Positions 32,135-41,095 are shown, counted from the first letter of the stretch. The stretch: 47,226 nt of DNA from SVTX01 sp045660325 (GCA_045660325.1 JAZRDO010000033.1:1-47226), one strand, 5' to 3'. Notes: generated by a model from the letters alone, not told the origin. A program made the numbers and translations.

Positions 32135-33726
32135 CAGGATAAAACCCCACTTAAATCAAATTCAATAATCTCGACGTCGTGTACGACCTCGTTATTATTG
32201 TCAAGCTCGATAACCTCACTGTCGATATCGGGAGCGGATACCTCTGCGGCATGACGCTTAACCTTGAATGCGATACCGAGTATCTGAATGGAAATCGTAG
32301 GAGTCATCGCAACAAGTGCGATAGTACCGAAGGCGTTGAGCATAATTTCATCACTTGTCGCGCCCATAGCGGTTGAAATACCGATGGACAGGGGGAGCAG
32401 GAAGGTTGCCGCCATAACACCCGAGGCAACTCCGCCCGCGTCAAAAGCGATCGACGTGAAAATAGACGGACAGAAGAAGGTGAGAATTACTGCAACAAGA
32501 TATCCGATAATAAGCATAGGCATAATTGAGATGCCTGTGAGAGAGCGGAGCATTGAAAGTCCCGCCGCGAGACAAACGCCTATTGCCATCATAAGAGGAA
32601 GGATCTTTTTCGGGATCGTACCCGCAGTCGCATCCTCAACCTGCTTTTCAAGTACTCCCACAGCGGGCTCGGCATAAGTCATACAGAAGCCGATAACCAT
32701 TCCTACGGGAATTACCGCATATTTGAGATTTCCGCTTGCAAGGGTGCTTCCAAGGTAGCTTCCTACGGGCATAAAGCCTACGTTTACGCCGACGAGGAAA
32801 AGCACCATTCCAAAGAAGGTGTACATAGCGCCGATGGAAATATGGAGCCATTCCTTTTTAGCCACTCTTACGGTGCAGAATTGATAAATAACGAAGAAAA
32901 TAATGATCGGGACAAGGCCCATAAGAACGTCCTTGATAACAGAGGGAACCTTTGCCAAGAAGGAGAGTGCCATACCCTGAGAATTGTTGAATTCAGGCAG
33001 GGGATGAGCCGAATACGCGAGACTGTCAAGCCCGCCGAGAAGACCGAGCAGAAGGATCGCGATGATAGGACCTATTGAGCATATCGCCATAAGACCGAAG
33101 CTCGAGTCGTCGTCACCACTTTGCGCGCTTATCGCGGCAATACCTGCGCCGATGGACATTACAAACGGAACGGACATAGCGCCCGTCGTAACGCCGCCCG
33201 CATCAAATGCAATAGCGAGGAATTTGGGGTTTTTGAAGTATGTAATGACTGCCAGAGCAATAATTACGCCGTAGCCTGCCAAAAGCAAATATTTGATTTT
33301 GATGTTAAAAATAATTCTCATAACGGCGATAACGAGGAAGATTCCAAGACCTATCGCTACCGCGAGCACGAAGATAAGCTTCTGGTCGCCCGTATATCCC
33401 GCAAGCACGTGAAGGTCGGGCTCGGAGATCGTGATGAGCACGCCGACGATAAGTGATATGATCGCGATAATAGGAATATTTCTCGATTTAGTTAAGTTTG
33501 AACCGATATGAGTACCCATTCTTGTCATTGACATTTCCGCGCCGAGCGAGAACAGACCAAGGCCTACGATAAGCAGGCAGGTGCCGATTATAAACGCTAT
33601 GAAAATGTCATTTGGGAGGGGGCATATAGTAAAGGACATAAGGAGCACGATCAGTGCTATGGGAAGCACCGAAAAGCACGCCTCCTTGACCTTTTCAAGT
33701 ATGGTTTCGAGTCTTTGCAGATTCAT
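32134..33726 (-). CDS. DUF1538 membrane protein
   Basis: 530 aa with about 12-14 hydrophobic segments. It is an internal duplication: FDAGGVTTG (174-182) recurs as FDAGGVASG (428-436), and ISEPDLHVLA (~100) as YAEPAVGVLE (~351). These paired motifs suggest two inverted or parallel repeats forming a transport path, with the conserved Asp and Glu-Pro in the core. DUF1538 proteins are considered putative transporters; the substrate is unknown. The overlap with a tandem PII-like gene suggests control by nitrogen or energy status. Confidence 0.88.
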   Translation of the reverse strand: MNLQRLETILEKVKEACFSVLPIALIVLLMSFTICPLPNDIFIAFIIGTCLLIVGLGLFSLGAEMSMTRMGTHIGSNLTKSRNIPIIAIISLIVGVLITISEPDLHVLAGYTGDQKLIFVLAVAIGLGIFLVIAVMRIIFNIKIKYLLLAGYGVIIALAVITYFKNPKFLAIAFDAGGVTTGAMSVPFVMSIGAGIAAISAQSGDDDSSFGLMAICSIGPIIAILLLGLLGGLDSLAYSAHPLPEFNNSQGMALSFLAKVPSVIKDVLMGLVPIIIFFVIYQFCTVRVAKKEWLHISIGAMYTFFGMVLFLVGVNVGFMPVGSYLGSTLASGNLKYAVIPVGMVIGFCMTYAEPAVGVLEKQVEDATAGTIPKKILPLMMAIGVCLAAGLSMLRSLTGISIMPMLIIGYLVAVILTFFCPSIFTSIAFDAGGVASGVMAATFLLPLSIGISTAMGATSDEIMLNAFGTIALVAMTPTISIQILGIAFKVKRHAAEVSAPDIDSEVIELDNNNEVVHDVEIIEFDLSGVLS

Positions 33727-33846
33727 CTATCTTTAAAATCCTTATAAATATTAAATATATATTTATTATACTATAAGCGAGCTTTGTTTGTCAATGGAAA
33801 AAGCAATTTTAATACGCGCGAATAATCTCAAAAAATTAAAAATCCC

Positions 33847-33875
33847 TTGACAACAATGACGTGTTGTGATAGAAT
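33847..33875 (+). promoter_or_regulatory. Promoter of glyS
   Basis: TTGACA (33847-33852), 17-bp spacer, TAGAAT (33870-33875). The predicted leader is only about 80 nt with a small CCGTC/GACGG hairpin, too short for a T-box. Confidence 0.85.
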
Positions 33876-33964
33876 TTATAATTGAAGTAATATTTGCTTT
33901 ATTACAATTTTATAGTCTACTACCTTGTATCCGTCAAGGTGAGATAGACGGAATGGAGTAAAAA

Positions 33965-35386
33965 ATGAAGAATACAGAAAAGACAATGGACAAAATCGTA
34001 GCGCTTTGTAAAAACCGCGGCTACATCTTCCCCGGCAGTGAGATCTACGGCGGACTTGCAAACACTTGGGACTACGGTCCTCTTGGCGTTGAACTCAAGA
34101 ACAACGTAAAGAAGGCTTGGTGGAAAAAGTTTGTTCAGGAGAATAAATATAACGTAGGCCTTGACGCCGCTATCCTTATGAATCCCCAGACATGGGTTGC
34201 TTCAGGACACCTTGCAGGCTTCTCCGATCCTCTTATGGATTGCCGTGAGTGCCACGAAAGATTCCGTGCGGACAAGCTTATCGAGGATTTCTGCGCTGAG
34301 ACAGGTGCAACACTTGAAAAGCCTATCGATGCATTCACACACGCTGAAATGAAGGAGTTCGTTGAGGCAAATAACATTCCTTGTCCTACGTGCGGTAAGC
34401 ACAACTTTACTGATATCCGTCAGTTCAACCTTATGTTCAAGACATTCCAGGGCGTAACTGAGGATGCGAAGAATACAGTATACCTCCGTCCCGAGACGGC
34501 TCAGGGTATTTTCACAAACTTTGCAAACGTACAGAGAACAACAAGAAAGAAGCTCCCCTTCGGTATCGGTCAGATCGGTAAGTCCTTCAGAAACGAGATC
34601 ACACCCGGTAACTTTATCTTCCGCGTACGTGAATTCGAGCAGATGGAGCTTGAATTCTTCTGCAAGCCCGGTACAGACCTTGAATGGTTCGCATACTGGA
34701 GAAACTTCTGCCATCAGTGGCTTCTCTCCATCGGCCTTAAGGACGAGAACCTCCGTCTCCGCGACCACGATCCCGAGGAGCTCTGCTTCTACTCCAAGGC
34801 TACAACTGACTTCGAATTCTTGTTCCCGTTCGGTTGGGGCGAGCTTTGGGGCGTAGCTGACAGAACAGACTATGACCTCACACAGCATCAGAACGAATCC
34901 AGAAAGGATCTCACATACTTCGATCCCGAAACAAACGAAAGATACACACCTTACGTAATCGAGCCCTCTCTCGGTGTTGAAAGAAGCGTTCTCGCAGTTC
35001 TTTGCGACGCTTACGATGAGGAGGTTATTGATGAAGCGAAGAATGACGTAAGAACAGTTCTCCATCTCCATCCTGCGCTCGCTCCCGTTAAGGCTGCGAT
35101 CCTTCCTCTCTCCAAGAAGCTTTCCGCTGCGGCTGACGAGATCTACTGTGAGCTTTCTAAGTACTACAACGTAGACTTCGACGAGACAGGCTCTATCGGT
35201 AAGAGATACCGCCGTCAGGACGAGATCGGTACTCCTATCTGTATCACTGTTGACTTTGAAACTGTTGGCGACGGCGAAAACGCGGGCGACAACTGTGTAA
35301 CGGTACGTGACAGAGATACAATGGAGCAGGTAAGACTTCCTATTTCCGAGCTCAAGGCATATCTCGACAAGATTATGGAATTTTAA
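33965..35386 (+). CDS. glyS: Glycyl-tRNA synthetase, homodimeric type
   Basis: 473 aa class II synthetase of the single-chain alpha2 type (not the GlyQ/GlyS heterotetramer). Class II motifs are visible: GLANTWDYGPLGVELKNN, FRNEITPGNFIFRVREFEQM (motif 2 region) and EPSLGVERSVLAVL (motif 3). The C-terminal anticodon-binding domain runs from ~370 to 473. It charges tRNA-Gly with glycine. Length is normal. A GGAGTAAAAA precedes the ATG. Codon use is the same strongly biased type as in the ribosomal genes, consistent with high expression. Confidence 0.96.
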   Translation: MKNTEKTMDKIVALCKNRGYIFPGSEIYGGLANTWDYGPLGVELKNNVKKAWWKKFVQENKYNVGLDAAILMNPQTWVASGHLAGFSDPLMDCRECHERFRADKLIEDFCAETGATLEKPIDAFTHAEMKEFVEANNIPCPTCGKHNFTDIRQFNLMFKTFQGVTEDAKNTVYLRPETAQGIFTNFANVQRTTRKKLPFGIGQIGKSFRNEITPGNFIFRVREFEQMELEFFCKPGTDLEWFAYWRNFCHQWLLSIGLKDENLRLRDHDPEELCFYSKATTDFEFLFPFGWGELWGVADRTDYDLTQHQNESRKDLTYFDPETNERYTPYVIEPSLGVERSVLAVLCDAYDEEVIDEAKNDVRTVLHLHPALAPVKAAILPLSKKLSAAADEIYCELSKYYNVDFDETGSIGKRYRRQDEIGTPICITVDFETVGDGENAGDNCVTVRDRDTMEQVRLPISELKAYLDKIMEF

Positions 35387-35480
35387 TCAAAATTCAACAA
35401 ACGTGCATATAAAACAACCAATTGTTTAGAAAAACGAGCGATATTATCGCGCATCTGTAAGAATTTGGAGGTTTGACACT

Positions 35481-35666
35481 ATGGCAAAGAAGGAAAAGAG
35501 ATTTGTAAAGATACATTCCGACGGCGCGTTTTCCAGTTTTGAGATTTGGGTGGATACCGAAACGGGTGTCAATTATATAGTTTATATAAATGGCTACGCC
35601 GGTGGCATCACGCCTCTTCTTGATGCAAACGGAAACGTTGTTATTACACCCGTAACAGAAGAATAA
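35481..35666 (+). CDS. DUF6440-family small protein
   Basis: 61 aa: MAKKEKRFVKIHSDGAFSSF, then a conserved-looking VDTETGVNYIVY and GYAGGITPLLDANGN. These motifs fit DUF6440, small beta-rich proteins of unknown function common in Firmicutes and their phages. TTGGAGG precedes the ATG. It lies alone between glyS and the convergent rplL terminator. Confidence 0.75.
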   Translation: MAKKEKRFVKIHSDGAFSSFEIWVDTETGVNYIVYINGYAGGITPLLDANGNVVITPVTEE

Positions 35667-35716
35667 ATAAAAAGCAACGAGGGCAATTGTTCTCGGGGCT
35701 TTCTATTTCAGAGCGC

Positions 35717-35751
35717 AAAAAAACCGAGACCGTTAAACGATCTCGGTTTTT
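35717..35751. terminator. Bidirectional terminator between DUF6440 gene and rplL
   Basis: AAAAACCGAGA ... TCTCGGTTTTT with A and T runs on both sides; serves the convergent rplJ-rplL operon and the DUF6440 gene. Confidence 0.92.
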
Positions 35752-35809
35752 CTGTAAATTATCCAAATTTGCAGAATTGTATGTTTGTGAATTTAAAGTA
35801 ATTTTAAAA

Positions 35810-36184
35810 TTACTTAATTTCAACAGATGCGCCTGCCTCTTCGAGAGCAGCCTTGATCTTGTCAGCTTCGTCCTTGGAAACGCCTTCCTTAACTGCCTTG
35901 GGAGCGCCTTCAACCATGTCCTTAGCTTCCTTAAGGCCGAGACCTGTGATTTCACGAACAGCCTTGATAACGTTGAGCTTCTTGTCGCCGAAGCCTGTGA
36001 GAATTACGTCGAATTCTGTCTTTTCTTCAACAACGGGAGCTGCAGCTGCTGTTGCAACTACACCTACGGGAGCTGCTGCGGATACGCCAAATTCTTCTTC
36101 AACTGCCTTTACGAGCTCTGCGAGTTCGAGAAGTGTGAGGGACTTAACCTCTTCAACAATATTCATAATCTTTTCGGATGCCAT
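35810..36184 (-). CDS. rplL: 50S ribosomal protein L7/L12
   Basis: 124 aa. N-terminal dimerisation helices (residues 1-~35), an Ala/Val-rich hinge (~37-53), and the C-terminal factor-binding domain (EFDVILTGFGDKKLNVIKAV, then GLGLKEAKDMVE). L7/L12 dimers on L10 form the stalk that recruits translation GTPases. GGAGGTAA lies upstream. It follows rplJ after 71 nt, as is usual. Confidence 0.97.
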   Translation of the reverse strand: MASEKIMNIVEEVKSLTLLELAELVKAVEEEFGVSAAAPVGVVATAAAAPVVEEKTEFDVILTGFGDKKLNVIKAVREITGLGLKEAKDMVEGAPKAVKEGVSKDEADKIKAALEEAGASVEIK

Positions 36185-36255
36185 TTTAAATTACCTCCTA
36201 AAATCTGTGGTTTTAATAGTTTTTTGTTTTTTAAATGTGTGTTTTGCAGCTTAAA

Positions 36256-36783
36256 TTATTCTGCTGCTGCTTCTGTTGTAGCTTCGCCTTCGCCATCCTT
36301 GTCGATGATAGCCTGAAGAGCATAAGCAAAGTTGTAAACAGGAGACTTGATAGAGCCGAGGAACTTCGCGATGAGAACTTCCTTCGAAGGAATGGAAGCA
36401 AGGTTCTCAACACCTGCAACGTCTATAACTTCTCCGTCAATATATCCTGCGAGAATCTTGAAGGACTCGATCTTGTCAGCGTATTCCTTGATGATCTTTG
36501 CAGGAGCAACCGGGTCATTTGTGCTAATTGCGATAGCTGTCATGCCATTGAGGTACTGCTTCATGTCGCCGTATCCGCACATGTCGCAAGCTCTGCCTGT
36601 AAGTGTATTCTTCATAACAACGTACTTAACGCCTGCTTCACGAAGAGCCTTACGGAGTGCTGTGTCCTTTTCAACGGTGATGCCCTGGTAATTAACGACT
36701 ACGCCCGATGCACTAGCTTTGATGAGTTCTGCGAGGTCAGCTACGACCTGCTGCTTCTGTTCAAGTATTGCATTACTTGGCAT
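36256..36783 (-). CDS. rplJ: 50S ribosomal protein L10
   Basis: 175 aa. Starts MPSNAILEQKQQVVADLAEL and contains the family landmark VVNYQGITVEKDTALRKALR and MKNTLTGRA. The C-terminal helix that carries L7/L12 dimers is present (~135-170). GGGAGGTGA precedes the ATG. It is preceded by the L10 leader, so the operon is probably controlled by binding of L10(L12)4 to its own mRNA. Confidence 0.97.
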   Translation of the reverse strand: MPSNAILEQKQQVVADLAELIKASASGVVVNYQGITVEKDTALRKALREAGVKYVVMKNTLTGRACDMCGYGDMKQYLNGMTAIAISTNDPVAPAKIIKEYADKIESFKILAGYIDGEVIDVAGVENLASIPSKEVLIAKFLGSIKSPVYNFAYALQAIIDKDGEGEATTEAAAE

Positions 36784-36970
36784 TGTGTGTCACCTCCCGT
36801 AGTGATTGACTAAAATAAAAAATCTTTCTTTTTCCCGAACACAAGTACACCGAGATAAAGAAAGACACAAAAATAGTAATTAAATTAGCATTTTGGTTTT
36901 CTCCTCGGCAGGGTGGCTTGCGCTTTTACGGGAACCTGCTGTCTTTGGATAAAGGCTTTTTATCGCCTAC
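36784..36970 (-). ncRNA. L10 leader (ribosomal protein autoregulatory mRNA leader)
   Basis: The minus-strand leader contains the conserved kink-turn region AGACAGCAGGTTCCCGTAAA followed by GCGCAAGCC and ACCCTGCCGAGGAGAA, in which GGTTCCCG and the CCTGCCGAGGA side form the L10 binding site. An AAAGAAAGATTTTTTATTT segment about 40 nt before rplJ, with a partly complementary TCTTTCTTTATC upstream, could form the terminator or attenuator. Confidence 0.88.
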
Positions 36971-36976
36971 CTTGGG

Positions 36977-37005
36977 ATTATATCATATTAGTTTGATTTT
37001 GTCAA
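36977..37005 (-). promoter_or_regulatory. Promoter of rplJ-rplL
   Basis: On the minus strand TTGACA (37000-37005), 17-bp spacer, TATAAT (36977-36982), directly before the L10 leader. Confidence 0.92.
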
Positions 37006-37041
37006 TACCTTTTTTCAATATTTTTTAAAAAAATCCGAAAA

Positions 37042-37078
37042 AAGGTACGCGGAGCTGAAAAAATGCCCCGCGCACCTT
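37042..37078 (-). terminator. Terminator of the HTH regulator gene
   Basis: On the minus strand AAGGTGCGCGGGGC ... GCTCCGCGTACCTT (arms 37065-37078 and 37042-37055, one mismatch and G-U pairs) followed by TTTT, a few bases after the stop of the 37083-37643 gene. Confidence 0.85.
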
Positions 37079-37082
37079 ACTT

Positions 37083-37643
37083 TTATTCGATTTTATTGTT
37101 CTTGATGATGTTTTCTGCCATTCTTACGAGTCTTTCCTTGAGCCAGAGGGGCTCGATGATCTTGACGTCGGATTTGAGAGTCATAAATGCGCCGAGGAAC
37201 TGCTCGATATTGTGGAATTCGCATACGTAATGGTTTCTGGATTCCTTTGAAATGATGAAGCCCTTAAAGGAGAGCACCGAAAGCTTATCGGGGATCTCAA
37301 CCGTTGCGGTATAGGGGATCTGCATCTGGATGTACATATTCTCCGCAGACATTTCAGCGCCCGTGATGTTATCGGTGAGCTCGGAGAGAGATTCGTCGTT
37401 GTCGGATGAAACCACGAAGGGGAGGGAGTACTGCTCGGTGTAGTAGAAGCCCTTGTGCTCTGCGCTGTATTCGATAGGTGCGCCGAGCTTATTCTTTAAG
37501 TAATCAACGTCTCTCTGCGCCTGTCTGTGAGAAATGTTGAATCTCTCGGAGAGTCGCATAGCGTTGGGATAGTACATATTGAGTATCTTTTTGTGAAGCC
37601 ACTGTATTCTTGTTCCCTGGGATGTTCCTGAGGATGTTCTCAT
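37083..37643 (-). CDS. Short HTH transcription regulator with WCX-like tail
   Basis: 186 aa. Residues ~10-60 are an HTH_11/DeoR-like winged helix (WLHKKILNMYYPNAMRLSER, then FNISHRQAQRDVDYLK). The C-terminal ~45 residues (EFHNIEQFLGAFMTLKSDVK ... RLVRMAENIIKNN) resemble the WCX extension that ends WYL-domain regulators. The WYL core itself is replaced by a short stretch. It may be a reduced member of that family. GGAAGAAAAAATT precedes the ATG. It follows a membrane protein gene by 33 nt and probably shares its transcript. Confidence 0.75.
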   Translation of the reverse strand: MRTSSGTSQGTRIQWLHKKILNMYYPNAMRLSERFNISHRQAQRDVDYLKNKLGAPIEYSAEHKGFYYTEQYSLPFVVSSDNDESLSELTDNITGAEMSAENMYIQMQIPYTATVEIPDKLSVLSFKGFIISKESRNHYVCEFHNIEQFLGAFMTLKSDVKIIEPLWLKERLVRMAENIIKNNKIE

Positions 37644-37676
37644 AATTTTTTCTTCCTTTATTATATATAGTGGTGT

Positions 37677-38465
37677 TTAAGGCTCAAGGAGCTTGGATGC
37701 CGCGCAGCTTGCCATTGTTGCAAGGAGAATTGCGAATGCGAAATTTACCAGTGTAAATCCGGAATAGAGTATGATTTGGAATATCATTGCCACGCCGCCG
37801 CAGAGGGAAAGCGCGATCGATATGATTGAAATAGCTCTCAGAAGTCTCGTTCTTGGCGCGGGTGTGTAAAGTCTGAGCTCAAGAATATAGTAGAGAGCGA
37901 ATGCTGCAAGAGAAAATTCAAGCAAAAGCTTTATGGGACTGTTGATCGCCTGCGAATGATCGAAATAAGATGCGGTTGCGATCAGGATCGACGTTAATAC
38001 AGGTGCTATACCTGTGAGGATCTTTGTGTTTCTCAAAGACTGTGAGGGTGAGAATGCTAAAATGCCGAAATGAGCCGCGGAGATATTTGCTCCTATATGA
38101 ATAAGATGGTAGAAATCGAATTTGATTTTTCCCGCAATAGTGAAGGTCATATAGTCGGGCTTGGGAGTGATGAGAAAGCTTACGAGATAGAATGCAAAGG
38201 AGCACATAAGAATTATGCCCATAACTCTTCTGTTCGGCAGGCTATCTTTCGCTTCCTTCTTTTCAGCGGTAACACCGCATGCTATACCGCACGCCACGGT
38301 CAGACCAAGCAACGCGTAAAAAATATAAGTTAAGGGATGTGGATTGAAATATCCGACGCCTTTATCAAATGCATAGCCGAATGAGAGAGCGCAGAAGACC
38401 GCGCATATCAGTGCAAGTAAGGGGGATACGATCCTTAAAATAGAATGTATTTTATTTTTTGACAT
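37677..38465 (-). CDS. Polytopic membrane protein of unknown function
   Basis: 262 aa from the ATG at 38465 (MSKNKIHSILRIVSPL), chosen because GAGGA lies seven bases upstream; an ATG eight codons earlier has no such site. About eight hydrophobic segments spread over the whole length with short loops; no conserved polar motif or known domain recognised. The following HTH gene is close enough to be in the same operon, so the membrane protein may be the regulator's partner or target. Confidence 0.75.
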   Translation of the reverse strand: MSKNKIHSILRIVSPLLALICAVFCALSFGYAFDKGVGYFNPHPLTYIFYALLGLTVACGIACGVTAEKKEAKDSLPNRRVMGIILMCSFAFYLVSFLITPKPDYMTFTIAGKIKFDFYHLIHIGANISAAHFGILAFSPSQSLRNTKILTGIAPVLTSILIATASYFDHSQAINSPIKLLLEFSLAAFALYYILELRLYTPAPRTRLLRAISIISIALSLCGGVAMIFQIILYSGFTLVNFAFAILLATMASCAASKLLEP

Positions 38466-38730
38466 TGAATTGTCCTCGTTGAAAATCATTTACTTAATTT
38501 ATTATATTATATAATTGTTAACAAAAATAAAACAAATGCAAAAATATTGAGAAAAAAGTGCAAAAATTTGCATTTTTAACAAAAATGTATAAATTTAAAG
38601 CTACATATAGGGGTGCGAGGGAGTGAAAAATGGCCTATTTAGGCTAAAAAGGGGAATTTTTTATGCAATATGTACAAAAACATACATAAAAAATGTGGTA
38701 AAATTCTACGAAAACGAGCTAATGTATGTA
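38466..38730. other. AT-rich intergenic region before the S10 promoter
   Basis: No gene seen. TTGTTAACAA (about 38515-38524) is a palindrome in a very AT-rich area that could include the minus-strand promoter of the membrane protein gene (TATAAT-like stretches). TGCAAAAATTTGCA is a second palindrome. The rest shows nothing specific. Confidence 0.4.
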
Positions 38731-38759
38731 TTGACAAAACCCTAAAAATAGTGTATAAT
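38731..38759 (+). promoter_or_regulatory. Promoter of the S10-spc ribosomal operon
   Basis: TTGACA (38731-38736), 17-bp spacer, TATAAT (38754-38759). It is the only consensus promoter seen before the 18 ribosomal genes. Confidence 0.93.
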
Positions 38760-38765
38760 AGTGGA

Positions 38766-39093
38766 GCTTGATATGCGTTGAAGCGAGAGGTTGCTTCTGT
38801 CGGGACGCTGACGGAAGGTAATTTTCGCAGAGTATGTCCGTATGAATCGGGCGACAAAGCCTTTCATACACACACCTTGCAACATGCGGCATAGTGGTGC
38901 ATTGTGTTTACACTTTTTGACTTGGATTATGGATTTTTGTTCGCTTATGCTGAGGTGGGCAAAGTCCGTATTTTAATGTCAGGAGCAAGAAACACACGGC
39001 ACGGTGTACGAAAGAACGCCACTTTTACAGCACACGCAAAACCTTCATTTATTATATACGCGTGTGTGAAGATTTGAAAGGAGGCACAAACCT
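38766..39093 (+). promoter_or_regulatory. Long structured leader of the S10 operon
   Basis: About 330 nt from the probable start site to the rpsJ ATG with no plausible gene. It holds a clear stem-loop (GTATGAA ... TTCATAC, with inner GGGC/GCCT pairing, about 38841-38872) and several other pairable segments. Such a leader is a likely site for ribosomal protein feedback, as L4 does in enterobacteria, but I do not recognise a known leader class. Confidence 0.55.
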
Positions 39094-39405
39094 ATGGCAG
39101 TTAAGGAGAAGATCAGAGTTCGTCTTAAGAGCTACGACCACACTCTCATCGACACAGCAGCAGAAAAGATCGTTACCGTTGTTAAGGCAAATGGTTCCGA
39201 GGTATCCGGTCCTATTCCGCTTCCCACAGAGAGAGAGATCGTAACTATTCTTCGTGCAGTTCACAAGTACAAGGACAGCAGAGAACAGTTCGAAATGAGA
39301 ACTCATAAGAGACTCATCGACAACATTAAGCCCAATCAGAAGACGATTGACGCGCTTATGAACGTTGAACTTCCCGCAGGTGTTGAAATCGAGGTTAAGC
39401 TCTGA
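39094..39405 (+). CDS. rpsJ: 30S ribosomal protein S10
   Basis: 103 aa. KIRVRLKSYDHTLIDTAAEK, VSGPIPLPTE and the C-terminal TIDALMNVELPAGVEIEVKL are typical. S10 lies in the 30S head and also binds NusB in antitermination. AAAGGAGGCACAAACCT precedes the ATG. First gene of the S10 operon. Confidence 0.98.
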   Translation: MAVKEKIRVRLKSYDHTLIDTAAEKIVTVVKANGSEVSGPIPLPTEREIVTILRAVHKYKDSREQFEMRTHKRLIDNIKPNQKTIDALMNVELPAGVEIEVKL

Positions 39406-39523
39406 TTTAGAACACCGCAAGCAAAGATAACAGCCGGTGGGAATAACCCACGACGGTAACTTTGTAAATCATGTTGAACGGAGAACTCCGTATCAACCAA
39501 TAATTTACAGGAGGAAAAGAAAA

Positions 39524-40153
39524 ATGAAAAAGGGTATTATCGGTAAGAAGATCGGTATGACTCAGATCTTCGATGAAAAGGGTAACGTAATCCCCGTAAC
39601 ACTCATCGAAGCAGGTCCCTGTGTAGTAGCACAGAAGAAGACCGCAGAACACGACGGTTATGACGCCGTTCAGCTCGGTTTTTCCGACGTAAAGGAAAAG
39701 CACATCACAAAGGCTGAGAAAGGTCATTTTGAAAAGGCAGGCGTTTCTTTCAAGAGACACCTCAAGGAATTCCGTCTTGACGATTGCACAAAGTACAACG
39801 TAGGCGACGTTATAACAGCCGATACCTTCGCAGCAGGCGAAAAGGTCGACATCACAGGTTTAACAAAGGGCCGCGGTTATACAGGTTGCGTTAAGAGATG
39901 GGGTCATCACATTCTCCGTATGACACACGGTACAGGTCCTATCCACCGTCAGCCCGGTTCTATGGGTACAATCGACCCTGCACACATCTTCAAGAACAAG
40001 AAGATGCCCGGTCAGTACGGTAACGAACAGGTTACAATTTTGAACCTCAAGGTAGTTAAGATCGACAGCGAAAAGAACCTCCTCGCAGTTAAGGGTGCTA
40101 TCCCCGGTGCGAAGAACGGTATCGTATTCGTTCGCGATTCTATTAAAGCATAA
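39524..40153 (+). CDS. rplC: 50S ribosomal protein L3
   Basis: 209 aa from ATG 39524 (MKKGIIGKKIGMTQIFDEKG), which has AGGAGGAAA upstream; an in-frame extension back to 39437 lacks homology to L3. The central W-finger region (KRWGHHILRMTHGTGPIHRQ) reaches toward the peptidyl transferase centre. L3 starts 50S assembly. 118 nt separate it from rpsJ. Confidence 0.98.
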   Translation: MKKGIIGKKIGMTQIFDEKGNVIPVTLIEAGPCVVAQKKTAEHDGYDAVQLGFSDVKEKHITKAEKGHFEKAGVSFKRHLKEFRLDDCTKYNVGDVITADTFAAGEKVDITGLTKGRGYTGCVKRWGHHILRMTHGTGPIHRQPGSMGTIDPAHIFKNKKMPGQYGNEQVTILNLKVVKIDSEKNLLAVKGAIPGAKNGIVFVRDSIKA

Positions 40154-40172
40154 TGGAAGGAGGAATTGAATA

Positions 40173-40799
40173 ATGGCTACAGTTAAAGTTTATAACATGG
40201 CCGGCGCTGAAGTTGGCACAATGGAACTCTCCAATGTTCTTTTTGGAGCAGAAAAGGTTAATGAAGCAGTCCTCCACGCCGCAGTAAGAGCATATTTGCT
40301 CAATCAGAGACAGGGCACACAGTCCACACTCACTCGCTCCGAGGTATCCGGTGGCGGTAAGAAGCCCTGGAGACAGAAGGGTACAGGTAGAGCTCGTCAG
40401 GGTTCAACTCGTTCTCCTCAGTGGACACACGGTGGTATCGCTCTCGGTCCTAAGCCCAGAAGCTACCGCACAGGTCTTAACAAGAAGACAAAGAAGCTTG
40501 CTCTTATCTCTGCTCTCACAGATAAGGTTAACAACGGTAAGCTCATCGTTGTTGATGATATCAAGCTCGACACATACGCAACAAAGGTTATGGTTGCTAT
40601 GTTCAAGGCTCTTAACATTCAGAAGAAGCCCCTCGTAGTTCTTCCTACAGTGGACAACTTCGTAGTAAAGAGCTGCGCTAACATCCCCGGCGCAAAGACA
40701 TGCCTTTACAACACAATCAACGTATACGACATTATCAATGCAGACACAATGGTTGTTACCGTAGCGGCAGTAAAGATGCTTGAGGAGGTATATGCATAA
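40173..40799 (+). CDS. rplD: 50S ribosomal protein L4
   Basis: 208 aa. The extended loop GGGKKPWRQKGTGRARQGST lines the exit tunnel, followed by SPQWTHGGIALGPKPR. In enterobacteria L4 represses this operon. GGAAGGAGG precedes the ATG. Its stop overlaps the rplW start by one base (TAATG). Confidence 0.98.
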   Translation: MATVKVYNMAGAEVGTMELSNVLFGAEKVNEAVLHAAVRAYLLNQRQGTQSTLTRSEVSGGGKKPWRQKGTGRARQGSTRSPQWTHGGIALGPKPRSYRTGLNKKTKKLALISALTDKVNNGKLIVVDDIKLDTYATKVMVAMFKALNIQKKPLVVLPTVDNFVVKSCANIPGAKTCLYNTINVYDIINADTMVVTVAAVKMLEEVYA

Positions 40800-41095
40800 T
40801 GAGAATGCTTGAAGATGTTATTATTAAGCCCGTTATTTCCGAAGCAAGCATGGACTTGATCGGTCAGAACAAGTACGTATTCAAGGTTGCTAAGGATGCA
40901 GACAAGTTCGAGATCGCAGCAGCGGTTGAGAAGATGTTCCCCGGCACAAAGGTTGAATCCGTAAACACAATCAATATGAAGAGAAAGCCTAAGAGATACG
41001 GTGTGCACTTCGGTTACACATCCGCATGGAAGAAGGCAATCGTTACACTTACAAAGGACTCTAAGACAATTGAGTTCTTCGAAGGCATGAACTGA
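40799..41095 (+). CDS. rplW: 50S ribosomal protein L23
   Basis: 98 aa. VIIKPVISEASMDLIGQNKY, FKVAKDADKFEIAAAVEKMF and the loop NMKRKPKRYGVHFG are typical. L23 sits at the tunnel exit and docks SRP and trigger factor. The start overlaps the rplD stop, so translation is coupled. Confidence 0.97.
   Translation: MRMLEDVIIKPVISEASMDLIGQNKYVFKVAKDADKFEIAAAVEKMFPGTKVESVNTINMKRKPKRYGVHFGYTSAWKKAIVTLTKDSKTIEFFEGMN

Noticed and set aside
33876..33964. T-box riboswitch ahead of glyS
   Set aside because: The leader is only about 80 nt, with no AGGGUGGNACCGCG-type T-box sequence or terminator.
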